Shown: in pieces, positions 43,816 through 54,871 of the stretch
Layout of the letters: every line of letters begins with the position of its first letter
Position numbering within the stretch: position 1 is the first letter of the stretch
DNA from: Ruegeria atlantica
GTDB taxonomy: Bacteria > Pseudomonadota > Alphaproteobacteria > Rhodobacterales > Rhodobacteraceae
Assembly: GCA_013032095.1 (NCBI GenBank)
Contig: WQBJ01000004.1
Location: forward strand, 124,001 to 188,000
Length of the DNA: 64,000 bases
Direction of reading: 5' to 3'
The notes under the pieces: generated by a model
Seen by the model: the letters and a program-made list of their open reading frames with translations, nothing else
Database searches by the model: none
Told to the model about the DNA's origin: nothing
Position numbers and translations under genes: made by a program

Positions 43816-45567
43816 ATGACACGTGAGATGACCGGCGCAAAGATGGTGGTTCAGGCCCTCAAGGATCAGGGCGTGGACACGGTATTCGGGTACCCCGGTG
43901 GCGCCGTCCTACCGATCTATGATGAGATCTTTCTGCAAAACGATATCCGTCACGTCCTGGTGCGGCATGAACAGGGCGCGATCCACGCCGCTGAAGGGTA
44001 TGCCCGCTCGACCGGCAAGCCCGGCGTTGCGCTGGTGACGTCCGGCCCCGGTGCCACCAACGCGGTGACTGGCCTGACGGATGCCTTGCTGGACTCTATC
44101 CCGATTGTGGTTCTGACCGGTCAGGTTCCGACCTTCATGATTGGCTCGGACGCATTCCAAGAGGCCGACACTGTCGGCATCACACGCCCCTGCACCAAGC
44201 ATAACTGGCTGGTGAAAGACACGGACTCGCTGGCCGAGACAATGCACGAGGCGTTCCACGTCGCCACTTCGGGCCGCCCCGGCCCGGTGCTGATCGACGT
44301 CCCCAAAGACGTTCAGTTTGCGTCCGGAGAATACAGCGCACCAAAACCGTCGACCTCGCACTACCAGCCCGTCCTGAAAGGCGACCTGGAAGAGATCACT
44401 GAATTGGTCGCGGCCATAGAGACTGCAAAGAAGCCCGTCTTCTACACCGGCGGTGGCGTTATCAACTCTGGCCCTGCGGCCAGCCAGTTGCTGCGCGAGT
44501 TGGTAGACGCCACCGGTTTCCCCATTACTTCGACCTTGATGGGTCTGGGTGCCTATCCGGCCTCGGGTGAGAACTGGCTGGGTATGCTGGGTATGCACGG
44601 GCTCTATGAAGCCAATCTGGCGATGCATGACTGCGATCTGATGATCAACATCGGTGCGCGGTTCGACGACCGGATCACCGGACGCATCGACGCGTTCTCT
44701 CCTAATTCGAAAAAGGCGCATATCGACATTGACCCCTCGTCGATCAACAAGGTGATCCGCGTGGACATCCCGATTGTCGGCGATGTTGCCCATGTGCTTG
44801 AAGACATTCTGAAGGTCTGGAAGGCGCGCGGTCGCAAGACAGACGCCGCAGCGGTCAAGCAGTGGCAGGCGCAGATCAACGACTGGCGCAAGGTCAACTG
44901 TCTGGCCTACACAAACAGCGAGAAGACCATCAAACCGCAATACGCGCTGCAACGTCTTGAAGAGCTGACCAAAAAACACGACCGCTATATCACCACCGAG
45001 GTCGGGCAGCATCAGATGTGGGCTGCGCAATATCTTGGCTTTGAGGATCCAAACCGCTGGATGACCTCGGGTGGTCTGGGCACGATGGGTTACGGCTTTC
45101 CAGCCTCTGTCGGCGTGCAGATGGCGCATCCGGATGCGCTGGTGATCAACGTGGCGGGTGAGGCCTCGTGGCTGATGAACATGCAGGAAATGGGCACCGC
45201 CGTTCAGTACCGCCTGCCGGTGAAACAATTCATCCTGAACAACGAACGCCTCGGAATGGTCCGTCAGTGGCAGGAACTGCTGCATGGCGAGCGCTACTCG
45301 CATTCGTGGTCCGAAGCGCTGCCAGATTTCGTGAAGCTCGCGGAGGCATTTGGGGCCAAAGGCATTCTGTGTTCCGACCCCGCCGATCTGGACGATGCGA
45401 TCATGGAGATGATCAACTATGACGGTCCGGTGATCTTCGACTGCCTCGTTGAAAAGCACGAGAACTGTTTCCCCATGATCCCGTCGGGCAAGGCCCACAA
45501 CGAGATGCTTCTGGGTGAGGCCGAGACGCAGGGCGTGATCGACTCCAAAGGCTCGGTTCTGGTTTAA
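43816..45567 (+). CDS. ilvB: Acetolactate synthase large subunit
   Basis: 583 aa, a TPP-dependent enzyme making 2-acetolactate or 2-aceto-2-hydroxybutyrate for Val, Leu and Ile. The catalytic Glu is in RHEQGAIHAAEGYAR; FGYPGGAVLPIYD and GARFDDRITG are conserved. The TPP motif reads VAGEASWLMNMQEMG, where E. coli has GDGS. The ATG at 43816 has CGGAGC upstream; an earlier in-frame TTG overlaps the attenuator T run. Confidence 0.95.
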   Translation: MTREMTGAKMVVQALKDQGVDTVFGYPGGAVLPIYDEIFLQNDIRHVLVRHEQGAIHAAEGYARSTGKPGVALVTSGPGATNAVTGLTDALLDSIPIVVLTGQVPTFMIGSDAFQEADTVGITRPCTKHNWLVKDTDSLAETMHEAFHVATSGRPGPVLIDVPKDVQFASGEYSAPKPSTSHYQPVLKGDLEEITELVAAIETAKKPVFYTGGGVINSGPAASQLLRELVDATGFPITSTLMGLGAYPASGENWLGMLGMHGLYEANLAMHDCDLMINIGARFDDRITGRIDAFSPNSKKAHIDIDPSSINKVIRVDIPIVGDVAHVLEDILKVWKARGRKTDAAAVKQWQAQINDWRKVNCLAYTNSEKTIKPQYALQRLEELTKKHDRYITTEVGQHQMWAAQYLGFEDPNRWMTSGGLGTMGYGFPASVGVQMAHPDALVINVAGEASWLMNMQEMGTAVQYRLPVKQFILNNERLGMVRQWQELLHGERYSHSWSEALPDFVKLAEAFGAKGILCSDPADLDDAIMEMINYDGPVIFDCLVEKHENCFPMIPSGKAHNEMLLGEAETQGVIDSKGSVLV

Positions 45568-45581
45568 AATTCGACGGATTT

Positions 45582-45607
45582 TGTCGGGCGCTCCGCTGCG
45601 CCCGACA
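45582..45607 (+). repeat. Hairpin between ilvB and ilvN
   Basis: TGTCGGGCG-CTCCGCTG-CGCCCGACA forms a 9-bp perfect stem in the 66-nt gap. No U run follows, so a role in mRNA processing or stability is more likely than termination. Confidence 0.6.
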
Positions 45608-45633
45608 GCACATAGATGATGAAAGGGACATAA

Positions 45634-46194
45634 ATGTCTGCCCTACATATCAAAAAAGGCGCCAGTCGCCATTCGGCTTATAACCTACGCCCCACCTTCT
45701 CGGACGTACAGGAACAGCACACGATTGCGGTTTTGGTCGAAAACGAACCCGGTGTTCTGGCCCGCGTGATCGGGTTGTTCTCGGGTCGTGGTTACAACAT
45801 CGAAAGCCTGACCGTGGCCGAGGTCGACCATACCGGCCACCTCAGCCGCATCACCATCGTCACCACCGGTACGCCGCAGGTGATCGAGCAGATCAAGGCG
45901 CAGCTGGGTCGCATCGTTACCGTTCACGACGTGCATGATTTGACCGTCGAAGGCGACGCAGTTGAACGCGAACTGGCCATCATCAAGGTTGTTGGCGCAG
46001 GCGACAAACGTGTCGAAGCATTGCGTCTGGCAGATATCTTTCGCGCCAATGTGGTCGACAGTACCCTGAACTCTTTCATCTTTGAAATCACCGGCGCGCC
46101 GGACAAGATCGATGCTTTTGCAGATCTGATGCGCCCATTGGGCCTTGTCGAAGTGGCGCGTACAGGCGTTGCGGCTCTGCTACGCGGAGAGTAG
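45634..46194 (+). CDS. ilvN: Acetolactate synthase small (regulatory) subunit
   Basis: 186 aa. An N-terminal ACT domain (IAVLVENEPGVLARVIGLFSGRGYNIESL) binds valine for feedback control, and the C-terminal domain has LAIIKVVG and FRANVVD...FEITGAPDKIDAF. It follows ilvB in the operon behind AAAGGGA. A CCCCCAC/GTGGGGG inverted repeat with a long loop lies just after it (46201-46236). Confidence 0.95.
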   Translation: MSALHIKKGASRHSAYNLRPTFSDVQEQHTIAVLVENEPGVLARVIGLFSGRGYNIESLTVAEVDHTGHLSRITIVTTGTPQVIEQIKAQLGRIVTVHDVHDLTVEGDAVERELAIIKVVGAGDKRVEALRLADIFRANVVDSTLNSFIFEITGAPDKIDAFADLMRPLGLVEVARTGVAALLRGE

Positions 46195-46492
46195 CTTACG
46201 CCCCCACTCTTTCCGGGCAACCGTTCAGGGTGGGGGAATCTCGACCGCTCGAATTCGACCTTCACGGCGGGTTTGGTCGATATGATCGACTTCGACGCAA
46301 GAATGCCGAAAAAGATCACGCAAAATAAGATAAAGCCTATTGCGTTTGTGTCATTGAACGTTAGCCTCAGGGATGTGACGTGGCGTTGGGATGCGCCCGT
46401 TTGTGCCATCTTTACGTTTTATACGTAGTGTCGACCGAATGGTCGAATGTGATGTGTGTCAGAAAAACGAGTCGCTAGAACCTGGAACGCCA

Positions 46493-47245
46493 ATGACCAA
46501 AGACATCCGTAACCCGGACGAATTGCGCAGGATGTTCGGAGCCAATCTCAGGCGCCTTGCCCAGCAATACACATCTGTTTCGGAGCTTTGTCGGCAGTTG
46601 GGGATCAACCGGACGCAGTTCAATAGATATTTGGGTGGTGAGAGCTTTCCCCGTCCGGACGTGTTGGACCGGATATGCCGATTTTTTGAAGTCGATGCCC
46701 GTATCCTGCTGCGACCGCTAGACGAGATAGATCGACCACCCACACACCCAGCAGCTTCGGCTCTGACTGATTTCTTGGGGTCGGGTCCCTCGACCCTGAC
46801 CGAGAACCTTTTTCCGGCCGGTTTCTACTATGCCACCGAGACCGAATTGGACGAGACTCAACCATCGCGGCATCGGTTATTCCATGCGCGCCGCCTGCCG
46901 CAATGCACGCTAGTGCGCGGATATGAGCCGCGTCCCGGTATGCCCGGCGCTGCCCCCACGGATCGCGAGGTTCAGGGCATCGCCGCCTGCGCGGGCCGCC
47001 AGATTTACATCCTGATGTCCAGCCGGGCGTCTCAGAACAGCCGGATTTATCTGGTGACGCGTGGGTCCGAAGACCATTCCGACCGCTGGCGTGGCGTTGC
47101 GATCTGCCTGTCGAAAACCACAGCCAACGCGACAACGACCCGTCGGATATTGCTGCGGCATCTGGGCGAAGACCCCTCAGCTATTCTGGCCGCTGCGCGT
47201 ACCGCTCGCCGCTCTGAACGAACGGTACCACAACCTGTCGGCTAG
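46493..47245 (+). CDS. XRE-family helix-turn-helix transcriptional regulator
   Basis: 250 aa. An N-terminal HTH (FGANLRRLAQQYTSVSELCRQLGINRTQFNRYLGG, about residues 15-50) with FPRPDVLDRICRFFEVD, followed by a ~180-residue effector-like domain I do not recognise. The ATG at 46493 is preferred; the frame extends upstream to 46391. The 298-nt region before it has no other gene. Targets unknown. Confidence 0.75.
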   Translation: MTKDIRNPDELRRMFGANLRRLAQQYTSVSELCRQLGINRTQFNRYLGGESFPRPDVLDRICRFFEVDARILLRPLDEIDRPPTHPAASALTDFLGSGPSTLTENLFPAGFYYATETELDETQPSRHRLFHARRLPQCTLVRGYEPRPGMPGAAPTDREVQGIAACAGRQIYILMSSRASQNSRIYLVTRGSEDHSDRWRGVAICLSKTTANATTTRRILLRHLGEDPSAILAAARTARRSERTVPQPVG

Positions 47246-47247
47246 CG

Positions 47248-48030
47248 CTAAACTGCGCTGTCGCTGGGTTCCTGAGTGATCAGGCGATACAGATGCCAAC
47301 TTGCATGTCCAAGCAGAGGCAGCACAACCAGCAACCCCAGAAACCATGGGATCATGGCCACAAAGGTCAGGATTGCAATGAACGCACCCCATACCAACAT
47401 GACGCCCAGATGGTCGCGAACATAGCCAAAGCTAGCGATCATGGCGGTTACGAAATCAAGTTCACGATCCAGAAGCATTGGTATCGACAGTACGGTAATC
47501 ATGTATAGCACCGTCGCAAATACAGCCCCGACAGCAGTGCCTACTGCCAGCATCGCCAAGCCATTGGCGGTCATGTAAACATCCAAGGAAGTGGAAACGT
47601 TGGTCATGGTAGACAGTCCCATGAACAAGGCAAAGATCATGTGGCCCAGAAAGAACCAGAACAGAAACATCACCACGATAATTGCGCAGATAGACGGCAA
47701 CTGACGCCGCCCCTGCTGTACGACAACGCCAAAAATCGAGCTGAAATCCAGTGGTTCGCCCTGCTCAAGCCGATGTGACACTTCGTACAAGCCTACGGCA
47801 GCAAATGGACCCAACAAAGGGAAACCGATGGCCGCCAGCACCAGCCAGTAGGATGTCCCCGTCTGCACAGTCACCCAAGCAATGGCCCAACCAGCCAGTA
47901 CATAAAACGCCGCAAACAATAGCCCATAGACAGGTACCCGGCGGTAGTCGGCCCAGGCCCGGCGCAGAGCCTCGCTTAGCATTCCCATGTTGACCGGTCC
48001 CATGTCCGGTACTCCAAACGGCTTGTCCAT
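47248..48030 (-). CDS. DUF2189 multi-pass membrane protein
   Basis: 260 aa with six hydrophobic segments: about 38-60, 64-88, 112-137, 160-182, 207-228 and 230-250. Charged N-terminus [11 protein letters not shown]. The family is widespread in alphaproteobacteria and uncharacterised. ATG at 48030 has GGAGGAGAGA upstream. It is 28 nt downstream of the amidase, so an operon is possible. Confidence 0.8.
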   Translation of the reverse strand: MDKPFGVPDMGPVNMGMLSEALRRAWADYRRVPVYGLLFAAFYVLAGWAIAWVTVQTGTSYWLVLAAIGFPLLGPFAAVGLYEVSHRLEQGEPLDFSSIFGVVVQQGRRQLPSICAIIVVMFLFWFFLGHMIFALFMGLSTMTNVSTSLDVYMTANGLAMLAVGTAVGAVFATVLYMITVLSIPMLLDRELDFVTAMIASFGYVRDHLGVMLVWGAFIAILTFVAMIPWFLGLLVVLPLLGHASWHLYRLITQEPSDSAV

Positions 48031-48058
48031 AGTGTCTCTCCTCCCCTGCCGACCTTGT

Positions 48059-49453
48059 TTAAGCCGGTCGTTTTTGCGGCCATCTCGTGGCCAAGTGATA
48101 GGCCTCGCCAATCGACAGGATGTGAGCATCCGATCCACGCGGACCAAAAAGCTGCATACCCATCGGCAGCCCGTTTGCACCAAAACCTACTGGGACTGAC
48201 AAACAAGGCAAACCGATCAGGCTGACCGGCACCATCACCTCCATCCAGCGATGATACGTATCCATCTTTTTTCCAGCAATTTCTTTTGGATACGGCGTTT
48301 CGATCTCAAATGGCCACACCTGTGCCGAAGGCAACACCAAAGCATCAAAGTCTCGCATCAATTCCGTCGTGCGACGGAACCAGGCCGTTCGAATAACGCT
48401 GGCTCTATGCACTTGCATCGCGGTCATTGACAGCCCCCGGTCCAACTCCCATTGCGCGGTATCCTTCAATATCTCGCGATGTTCGGTCAGCGGCGCCAGA
48501 CCCGCCGCGATGCTCCACGACCGCAAAGTGATCCAACTGTCCCAAATTTCTTCGGCCTCAAAAGGCGCCGCTACGGGCACAACTTCCGCCCCCAATTGCG
48601 TGAATACGGACAACGCCTCGCGGCACAATTCGCGGATGCCGTCCTCGAACGGATAGGCTTCACCCCAGTCATCCAGCCATCCAATCCGCACCCCACGCAT
48701 ATCGACCGCCTGCACCGGCGACACTGCCGGACCGTCATTGCCGTATGGCTGCCTTGGGTCCGGTCCTGAGATGACATCTAGCAAGAGGCCGAGATCTCCG
48801 GGGCTGCGTGCCATCGGCCCGAGCGTAGAAAGCTGGTGCAGGTACCCGTCTCCTACAGGGTCCGAAGGTACACGTCCCCAACTTGGTCGGAACCCATAAA
48901 CATTGTTCCAGGCTGCCGGGTTGCGCAGGCTGCCCATCATGTCGGACCCATCCGCCAAGGCAACCATTCCGGTTGCCAATGCCACTGCCGCACCGCCCGA
49001 CGATCCCCCGCATGTCCGCGACGGATCATAGGGATTGCCCGTCGCCCCGTAGACTGGGTTGAAAGTATGTGAGCCCAACCCAAACTCGGGCGTATTGGTC
49101 TTGCCAATCAGAATCGCGCCAGCGGCCCGCATTCGCGCAGCAATCAAATCGTCCCGCTTGGGCACATGGTTCTGAAAAATGGGCGACCCCTGTGAAGATA
49201 CAATCCCCTCAACATTGGCCAGATCCTTGACCGCAATGGGCAGCCCATGCAGCGCTCCTCTATTCGAACCAGCATCCAACGCACGCGCCTCGGTCAGCAA
49301 ATCATCGGCATCACGCAGGGCCACGATCGCATTCGCCGCCCCGTTGACGGCCTCAATCCGATCCAATGTGTGCTGCATCAAAGTCTCGACCGACAACATC
49401 CCAGCCGAGATCGCATCTACCAGGTCACGCGCAGAAGTTTGGCTTAAATCCAT
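48059..49453 (-). CDS. Amidase (amidase signature family)
   Basis: 464 aa. The Ser-cisSer-Lys triad is in [12 protein letters not shown] (Lys), [17 protein letters not shown] and [16 protein letters not shown]. Such enzymes hydrolyse amides; the substrate is unknown and the GatA subunit is less likely because no gatB/gatC is near. The ATG at 49453 is preferred to the TTG at 49471. Confidence 0.87.
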   Translation of the reverse strand: MDLSQTSARDLVDAISAGMLSVETLMQHTLDRIEAVNGAANAIVALRDADDLLTEARALDAGSNRGALHGLPIAVKDLANVEGIVSSQGSPIFQNHVPKRDDLIAARMRAAGAILIGKTNTPEFGLGSHTFNPVYGATGNPYDPSRTCGGSSGGAAVALATGMVALADGSDMMGSLRNPAAWNNVYGFRPSWGRVPSDPVGDGYLHQLSTLGPMARSPGDLGLLLDVISGPDPRQPYGNDGPAVSPVQAVDMRGVRIGWLDDWGEAYPFEDGIRELCREALSVFTQLGAEVVPVAAPFEAEEIWDSWITLRSWSIAAGLAPLTEHREILKDTAQWELDRGLSMTAMQVHRASVIRTAWFRRTTELMRDFDALVLPSAQVWPFEIETPYPKEIAGKKMDTYHRWMEVMVPVSLIGLPCLSVPVGFGANGLPMGMQLFGPRGSDAHILSIGEAYHLATRWPQKRPA

Positions 49454-49549
49454 CCTAGGCTCATCCCTCAATTAAGATCAGCCTAGCGGGGCCATCCCAC
49501 CATTTAAACCCACTGTTTGAATACATCTTTTCGCGTTGGCCGCCCGGAG

Positions 49550-50233
49550 TTATCGGGCGTTCAGACCAAACCGTAAATTGCTGTCCTGTCCAAGAAAGTA
49601 TTTTAGGCACAAAAAGATCGACAAGATGCTCAGCATTAACCAAGCCCCACCCCACAGCATCGTGGTGCCACCGAATTCCTCGGCCAGCATATAGGCGTCC
49701 GAGCGCATGCCCGAACGTCGGATCGTGTCGTCAAAAATATCATAGGGAACATAGATCATGCTGGTCAGCCCGATGATGCGCAGAAACAGATCGCAAACCG
49801 GCCGGCTCAGAAACCATGCCATCGCAAGCATAGCGGTGCCCACGCCCACACAGAAAGCCATCGCAAAGGGATCGCGGACGTAGAGTACTGTCACCAACAG
49901 CATGAGGATACCGAAACCACCAAGCACCACTCGGTCCCAGTGCGTGCGCAAGGCGATGATCAACAGCCCAATCCCAATCACCAGAGATCCGAGATAGCCA
50001 GCAAACAGGCTCAGGAACCGATTTCCACCACGACCGATAACCAGACCGCCTTGCTGCGGTGAGATGGTGAAACTCTCCACTGATCCGCCAGTGAAAATAA
50101 TGACCAACGCATGTGAAAGCTCATGCAGGAAAACAACCAGTATTTTTAGGGGAAGCACCACCGGCGTGGCCCAAAACACGAAAACCAGCGCGACAATTGC
50201 GATCAGTTGCCAATGGCCTTTGATCAGGGTCAT
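49550..50233 (-). CDS. M50-like membrane metallopeptidase
   Basis: 227 aa, about six membrane helices. A HELSH zinc motif lies in ILVVFLHELSHALVIIFTGG, at the edge of a membrane segment as in M50B intramembrane proteases; the second Asp ligand motif is not clear. The stop codon lies in the loop of a CGCCCG/CGGGCG hairpin (49541-49559). The start at 50233 is close to prfB, which is upstream on the same strand. Confidence 0.7.
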   Translation of the reverse strand: MTLIKGHWQLIAIVALVFVFWATPVVLPLKILVVFLHELSHALVIIFTGGSVESFTISPQQGGLVIGRGGNRFLSLFAGYLGSLVIGIGLLIIALRTHWDRVVLGGFGILMLLVTVLYVRDPFAMAFCVGVGTAMLAMAWFLSRPVCDLFLRIIGLTSMIYVPYDIFDDTIRRSGMRSDAYMLAEEFGGTTMLWGGAWLMLSILSIFLCLKYFLGQDSNLRFGLNAR

Positions 50234-50257
50234 CACGTGCACCGGGTAGAGCTACGA

Positions 50258-51385
50258 TCAGCCCTCGCCCTGTGCCTCGGACCGGCTTTTGCCTGCCACG
50301 TTCAACGCCAGCGTCGCCGCCATGAACCCATCCAGGTCCCCATCCAGAACCCCCTTGGTGTCCGAAGTCTCGTGATTGGTCCGCAGGTCTTTCACCATCT
50401 GATAGGGCTGCAACACGTAAGACCGGATCTGGTTGCCCCAGCCCGCATCTCCTTTGGCCTCGTGAGCCGCGTTGATATCTGCGTTCCGACGGTCCAATTC
50501 CTGTTGATACAGCCGCGATTTCAGCGCCTTCATCGCGATATCACGGTTCTGGTGCTGCGACTTTTCGGAACTGGTCACAACGATCCCGGTCGGGATGTGC
50601 GTGATCCGCACTGCCGAGTCGGTTGTGTTCACGTGCTGACCACCCGCGCCCGAAGACCGATAGGTGTCGATCCGAATGTCTGAGGGGTTCACCTCGATCT
50701 CGATATTGTCGTCCACCACCGGATAAACCCAAACCGAGCTGAATGAAGTGTGCCGCTTGGCCGCCGAGTCATAGGGCGAAATCCGCACCAGACGATGCAC
50801 ACCGCTTTCGGATTTCAACCAGCCATACGCATTGTGGCCGGAAATCTTATAGGCGGCGGATTTGATCCCCGCCTCTTCGCCCGCGGTCTCGGACTGCAGC
50901 TCGACCGTGTAACCTTTCTTCTCGGCCCAACGCACGTACATCCGCGCCAGCATCGAGGCCCAGTCACAGCTTTCCGTGCCACCCGCGCCAGAGTTGATCT
51001 CAAGGAAGGTGTCATTGCCATCGGCCTCGCCATCCAGCAGCGCCTCAAGCTCTTTCTTGGCGGCCTTGGCTTTCAGCTTCTTGATCGCCTCTTCAGCGTC
51101 GGTGACGACCTCTTCGTCCTCTTCCATCTCACCCAGTTCGATCAGTTCGATATTGTCATTCAGATCGGTTTTGATGGATTCATAGGTCTCGATCGCGTCA
51201 ACCAGCATCTGACGCTCGCGCATCAGTTTCTGAGCGTTCTCGGGGTTGTCCCACAGATTGGGATCCTCGACACGCGCGTTGAATTCCTCAAGACGATGAG
51301 GCGCGGTTCCATAGTCCATACGCTGCGCCAGCAGCTCCAGCGACTTTTCGATTTCCGCCACGGTATTCTGGGTTTCGGCGCGCAT
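50258..51385 (-). CDS. prfB: Peptide chain release factor 2
   Basis: 375 aa. The peptidyl-hydrolase GGQ is in [15 protein letters not shown]; the codon-recognition loop reads ISPYDS (SPF in E. coli). The frame is continuous from the first codon, so there is no programmed +1 frameshift at an early UGA. It terminates translation at UGA and UAA. Confidence 0.95.
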   Translation of the reverse strand: MRAETQNTVAEIEKSLELLAQRMDYGTAPHRLEEFNARVEDPNLWDNPENAQKLMRERQMLVDAIETYESIKTDLNDNIELIELGEMEEDEEVVTDAEEAIKKLKAKAAKKELEALLDGEADGNDTFLEINSGAGGTESCDWASMLARMYVRWAEKKGYTVELQSETAGEEAGIKSAAYKISGHNAYGWLKSESGVHRLVRISPYDSAAKRHTSFSSVWVYPVVDDNIEIEVNPSDIRIDTYRSSGAGGQHVNTTDSAVRITHIPTGIVVTSSEKSQHQNRDIAMKALKSRLYQQELDRRNADINAAHEAKGDAGWGNQIRSYVLQPYQMVKDLRTNHETSDTKGVLDGDLDGFMAATLALNVAGKSRSEAQGEG

Positions 51386-51462
51386 GGTCTTGTCCCAACT
51401 TGCTCAATCAGGCCTGCGTGATAGCAAGAGCTTGAGACCACCACAAGGCGGGTGAGCCGCGA

Positions 51463-52296
51463 ATGACGGATGTACTACTCGACTTTCCCCGGAGTTGGGG
51501 GCTGACGATTATGGAACCGGTCGCAGACACCGGGTTGGCCAAGCTGTGGAAAGTTCGGACACCCGACGGCGCGTTCGCGGCTCTCAAGCTGTACCATAAA
51601 TCTGATCGCGGCAACGAGGCCCCGGCGGCACAGCTTTTGTCGCGCTGGCAAGGTCGTGGAGTTGTTGAGGTATTTGCCGAGGCAGGAAATGCCGTTCTGA
51701 TGGAATGGCTCGATGGTCCGCCCTTAGGCGATGTCGCACGCGGTGGAGACGCAGACCGCGCGTGTTGCTCATTGGCGGAGGCAGCGCGGCGGCTACACGC
51801 AGAACCGAGAATAAACCCAACAGGGTTGAAAGATTTGAATGCGGTCTTTGCACCGATGTTCCGGTGCGCCTTTTCATCGAATTGCCCAAAGTCTTTGAAA
51901 AATGACATGACGCGCGCGATAGGTTTGGCGCGATCCCTTTTAGATTCTCAGGCAATTCAGACCCCTCTGCATGGCGACCTGCACCACGACAACGTCATTC
52001 AAACCCAGCAAGGATTAAAGGTCATCGACGCCAAAGGATACTTGGGCGACCCGGCCTTTGAACTGGCCAATGCTTTACGTCACCCTAAGGGTTTACCGGA
52101 CCTGGTGCGCAAGCCTGAACAGATGGTTCTGTGTAATGCACTCTATGCCAAAGCGATGAAAGTGCAGCCCAAACGCCTGGCGCAATGGGCTGCAGCAAAA
52201 TGTGCCTTGTCGATCTTCTGGCGTTCCGGCGGGACTATCACGAACGACGACGAGGCAGATTTGCTCGCGCTGTTCCTAAGAGCGGCCGATCAGTAA
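51463..52296 (+). CDS. APH-like phosphotransferase (APH(6)/hydroxyurea kinase type)
   Basis: 277 aa. The kinase catalytic loop is TPLHGDLHHDNVI and the metal site VIDAKGYLGDPAFELAN. The pattern is closest to the streptomycin-6-kinase/hydroxyurea-resistance family, but sequence does not show that it inactivates a drug; metabolite kinases share these motifs. It overlaps the convergent mrcA stop by 7 nt. Confidence 0.8.
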   Translation: MTDVLLDFPRSWGLTIMEPVADTGLAKLWKVRTPDGAFAALKLYHKSDRGNEAPAAQLLSRWQGRGVVEVFAEAGNAVLMEWLDGPPLGDVARGGDADRACCSLAEAARRLHAEPRINPTGLKDLNAVFAPMFRCAFSSNCPKSLKNDMTRAIGLARSLLDSQAIQTPLHGDLHHDNVIQTQQGLKVIDAKGYLGDPAFELANALRHPKGLPDLVRKPEQMVLCNALYAKAMKVQPKRLAQWAAAKCALSIFWRSGGTITNDDEADLLALFLRAADQ

Positions 52297-54776
52297 AGAC
52301 CGCCGCCCTGTAGATCGCCCTGGCTGGCATTCGGTCCCACGGTGATCGTGTTTCCGGTCGATGTAGTGACCTGACGACCCGAGCTGGCTTCCTCAAACAG
52401 CGGCAGGTCCGAACCCATCGCAAAACCACCGTCGTAGACGCGGTCGATGAAACCGTCGACGCCGTCACGGAAATACTCGGCCACCACATAGTCTCCGGTC
52501 GCGTCTGCGGGCAGACGAGCACCACTGAAGCGATCGATCTTGATGAAGTGGCCACCAGGGGGCACTTCGAACGGACCGCCGCCATATTTCTCGACCGCTT
52601 TCTCCATGAAACTCTGGAAGACTGGGCCACACATGGTGCCACCGTAAGCTCCGCGTCCCATCGGGCGCGGACGGTCATAACCGATGTAGCAACCAGCAAC
52701 GATGTTAGAGGTGAAACCGATAAACCATGCATCCTTGGATTCGTTGGTGGTCCCGGTCTTGCCCGCTGTCGGCACCGGTAGGTTGACGACGCGCGATGCT
52801 GTGCCGCGATCCACAACGCCCTTCATCATCGACGTCAGCTGATACGCGGTAATCGCGTCCATGACCTGCCAGCGATCGGTCACGATCGTGGGCGACTCGT
52901 CTGGCTCTAGCCAGCTTGAGTTACAATCCACGCACTGGCGGTCGTCGTGACGATAGATCGTTTTGCCGAACCGATCCTGAATGCGGTCCACCAGAGTGGG
53001 TTCCACCCGTTCGCCACCATTTGCAAACATCGCATAGGCAGCAACCATTTTGTAAAGCGTTGTTTCCTCTGACCCCAAAGAGTTCGCCAAAAACGAGCCC
53101 ATTCGGTCGTAGACGCCAAAACGTTCGGCGTAACCCGCAACAACCGGCATCGTAACCTCTTGAGCCAGTCGAATGGTCATCAAGTTCCGCGACTGTTCGA
53201 TCCCGGTACGCAGCGGTGTCGGGCCATAGAACTTGTTCGTCGAGTTCTTGGGCCGCCACAGGCCTTGCGGCGTGTTCACCTCGATCGGTGCGTCTACGAC
53301 GATGGTCGCCGGGCTATATCCGCTGTCCAACGCGGCGGCATATACGAAGGGCTTAAAGCTCGACCCTGGCTGGCGCTGTGCCTGCGTGGCGCGGTTGAAG
53401 ACCGAGTCTTGGTACGAGAACCCGCCCTGCATCGCCAGAACACGCCCCGAGTTCACGTCCATTGCGACAAAGCCGCCCTGCACTTCAGGCACCTGACGGG
53501 CGGACCATTGGCCCTCTTCCCCGGCCATCACCAGAATAACATCGCCGCGTTTGAAGTTGTCGAAGAAATTACCCTGCATCCACTCGATGTCCGAGCGTGG
53601 GATGACACCATCCGCCGGACCATCCTCGATACCTACCGTCAGAGATTGCTCCGCGACGTTCAGCACGACTGCCGGATACCATTGCGTCGGCAAAACCACG
53701 TCGCGAGGGATCTCCATGATCGCCAGCGCTTCACGCCATTGGGTTTCATCACCCAGTTTCTCTTCGGGAATTACCTCGTCCGTACCGCGCCATTTACCAC
53801 GCGAGCGGTCATATTTCTGCAGCGCAGTCCGCAACGCTTCGGCAGCCTCGACCTGCATTTCCTCGTCCACCGAGGCCCGGACGGTGAAGCCGCCGGTAAA
53901 GAACTCGCCCTCACCGAAATCCTCGCTCAGCTGGCGGCGGATTTCGTCGGTGAAATAATCACGCGGCGGCAGCGCGGTGCGGAAGCTTTCAAAGTCGCCG
54001 TTCTGGACCGAGCGCAGAGGCATCTCGACCTCTGCATCATAGGTCGCCTGATCGATATAGCCGTTCTGCCGCATTTCCCGCAGCACATAGTTGCGGCGGT
54101 TCAACAGGCGGTCTTTTTGTCGGACCGGGTGGTAATCCGACGGTGCCTTGGGCATCGCGGCCAGCGTAGCAGCCTCATGCGGCGCCAGTTCCTGCAGCGT
54201 CTTGTTGAAGTAGGTCTGGGCTGCGGCGGTCACACCATAAGAGTTCTGGCCCAGAAAAATCTCGTTCATGTAGAGTTCGAGAATCTGTTCCTTGTCCAAC
54301 GTATCCTCAAGCCGGGTCGCGAGGATGATCTCTTTGATCTTGCGCTCTGCGCGACGGTCGCCGGACAGCAGGAAGTTCTTCATCACCTGCTGCGTGATCG
54401 TGGACGCACCGCGAACGTTTTCCCCCTTAGACTTCACCGCCTCGACCCCGGCCGCGATGATACCGCGCGGGTCATAGCCCTGATGGGTGTAGAAGTTCTT
54501 GTCCTCGGCAGAGATGAACGCCTGTTTCACCAAGTCGGGGATTTCCTCGGAGGGGGTGAACAGACGGCGTTCCTGCGCGAATTCGTCGATTAACTGGCCT
54601 TCGCCCGAGTAAATTCGGCTGATCGTCGGCGGCTTGTACTGCGCCAGCGATTCATGGCTGGGCAGGTCGCGCCCATACATCCAAAAGACCGCGCCAATTA
54701 CCAACGCAGCCATAAAAATACCTAAGGTTACGAGGCTGAAGATCGCCCCGAAAAACGAAAGAATGAAACGGATCAC
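52290..54776 (-). CDS. mrcA: Penicillin-binding protein 1A
   Basis: 828 aa. N-terminal membrane helix (about 7-32), glycosyltransferase domain (AFISAEDKNFYTHQGYDPRGI with the catalytic Glu), an OB-fold insert, and a transpeptidase with SSFK in RQPGSSFKPFVY, SRN and KTGTTN. It polymerises and crosslinks peptidoglycan. amiC follows upstream in the same direction after 95 nt. Confidence 0.96.
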   Translation of the reverse strand: MIRFILSFFGAIFSLVTLGIFMAALVIGAVFWMYGRDLPSHESLAQYKPPTISRIYSGEGQLIDEFAQERRLFTPSEEIPDLVKQAFISAEDKNFYTHQGYDPRGIIAAGVEAVKSKGENVRGASTITQQVMKNFLLSGDRRAERKIKEIILATRLEDTLDKEQILELYMNEIFLGQNSYGVTAAAQTYFNKTLQELAPHEAATLAAMPKAPSDYHPVRQKDRLLNRRNYVLREMRQNGYIDQATYDAEVEMPLRSVQNGDFESFRTALPPRDYFTDEIRRQLSEDFGEGEFFTGGFTVRASVDEEMQVEAAEALRTALQKYDRSRGKWRGTDEVIPEEKLGDETQWREALAIMEIPRDVVLPTQWYPAVVLNVAEQSLTVGIEDGPADGVIPRSDIEWMQGNFFDNFKRGDVILVMAGEEGQWSARQVPEVQGGFVAMDVNSGRVLAMQGGFSYQDSVFNRATQAQRQPGSSFKPFVYAAALDSGYSPATIVVDAPIEVNTPQGLWRPKNSTNKFYGPTPLRTGIEQSRNLMTIRLAQEVTMPVVAGYAERFGVYDRMGSFLANSLGSEETTLYKMVAAYAMFANGGERVEPTLVDRIQDRFGKTIYRHDDRQCVDCNSSWLEPDESPTIVTDRWQVMDAITAYQLTSMMKGVVDRGTASRVVNLPVPTAGKTGTTNESKDAWFIGFTSNIVAGCYIGYDRPRPMGRGAYGGTMCGPVFQSFMEKAVEKYGGGPFEVPPGGHFIKIDRFSGARLPADATGDYVVAEYFRDGVDGFIDRVYDGGFAMGSDLPLFEEASSGRQVTTSTGNTITVGPNASQGDLQGGGLY

Positions 54777-54871
54777 GTTACTGCCTTTTACTCGCGGTGC
54801 CGCCTATATAGTGGTGCTCCGGCGCCGGGTCAAAACACGATGGCTAATAATAGCCGGTTTGTGCCGTAGGG

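Noticed and set aside
50258..51385. Programmed frameshift in prfB
   Set aside because: The RF2 frame is open from the first Met to the end with no early UGA.
51463..52296. Aminoglycoside resistance gene
   Set aside because: Only the general kinase motifs are seen; chromosomal APH-like proteins often act on metabolites, so drug resistance is not claimed.
53160..54593. Long plus-strand frame inside mrcA
   Set aside because: Shadow of PBP1A: low-complexity, Arg/His-rich translation without domain similarity.
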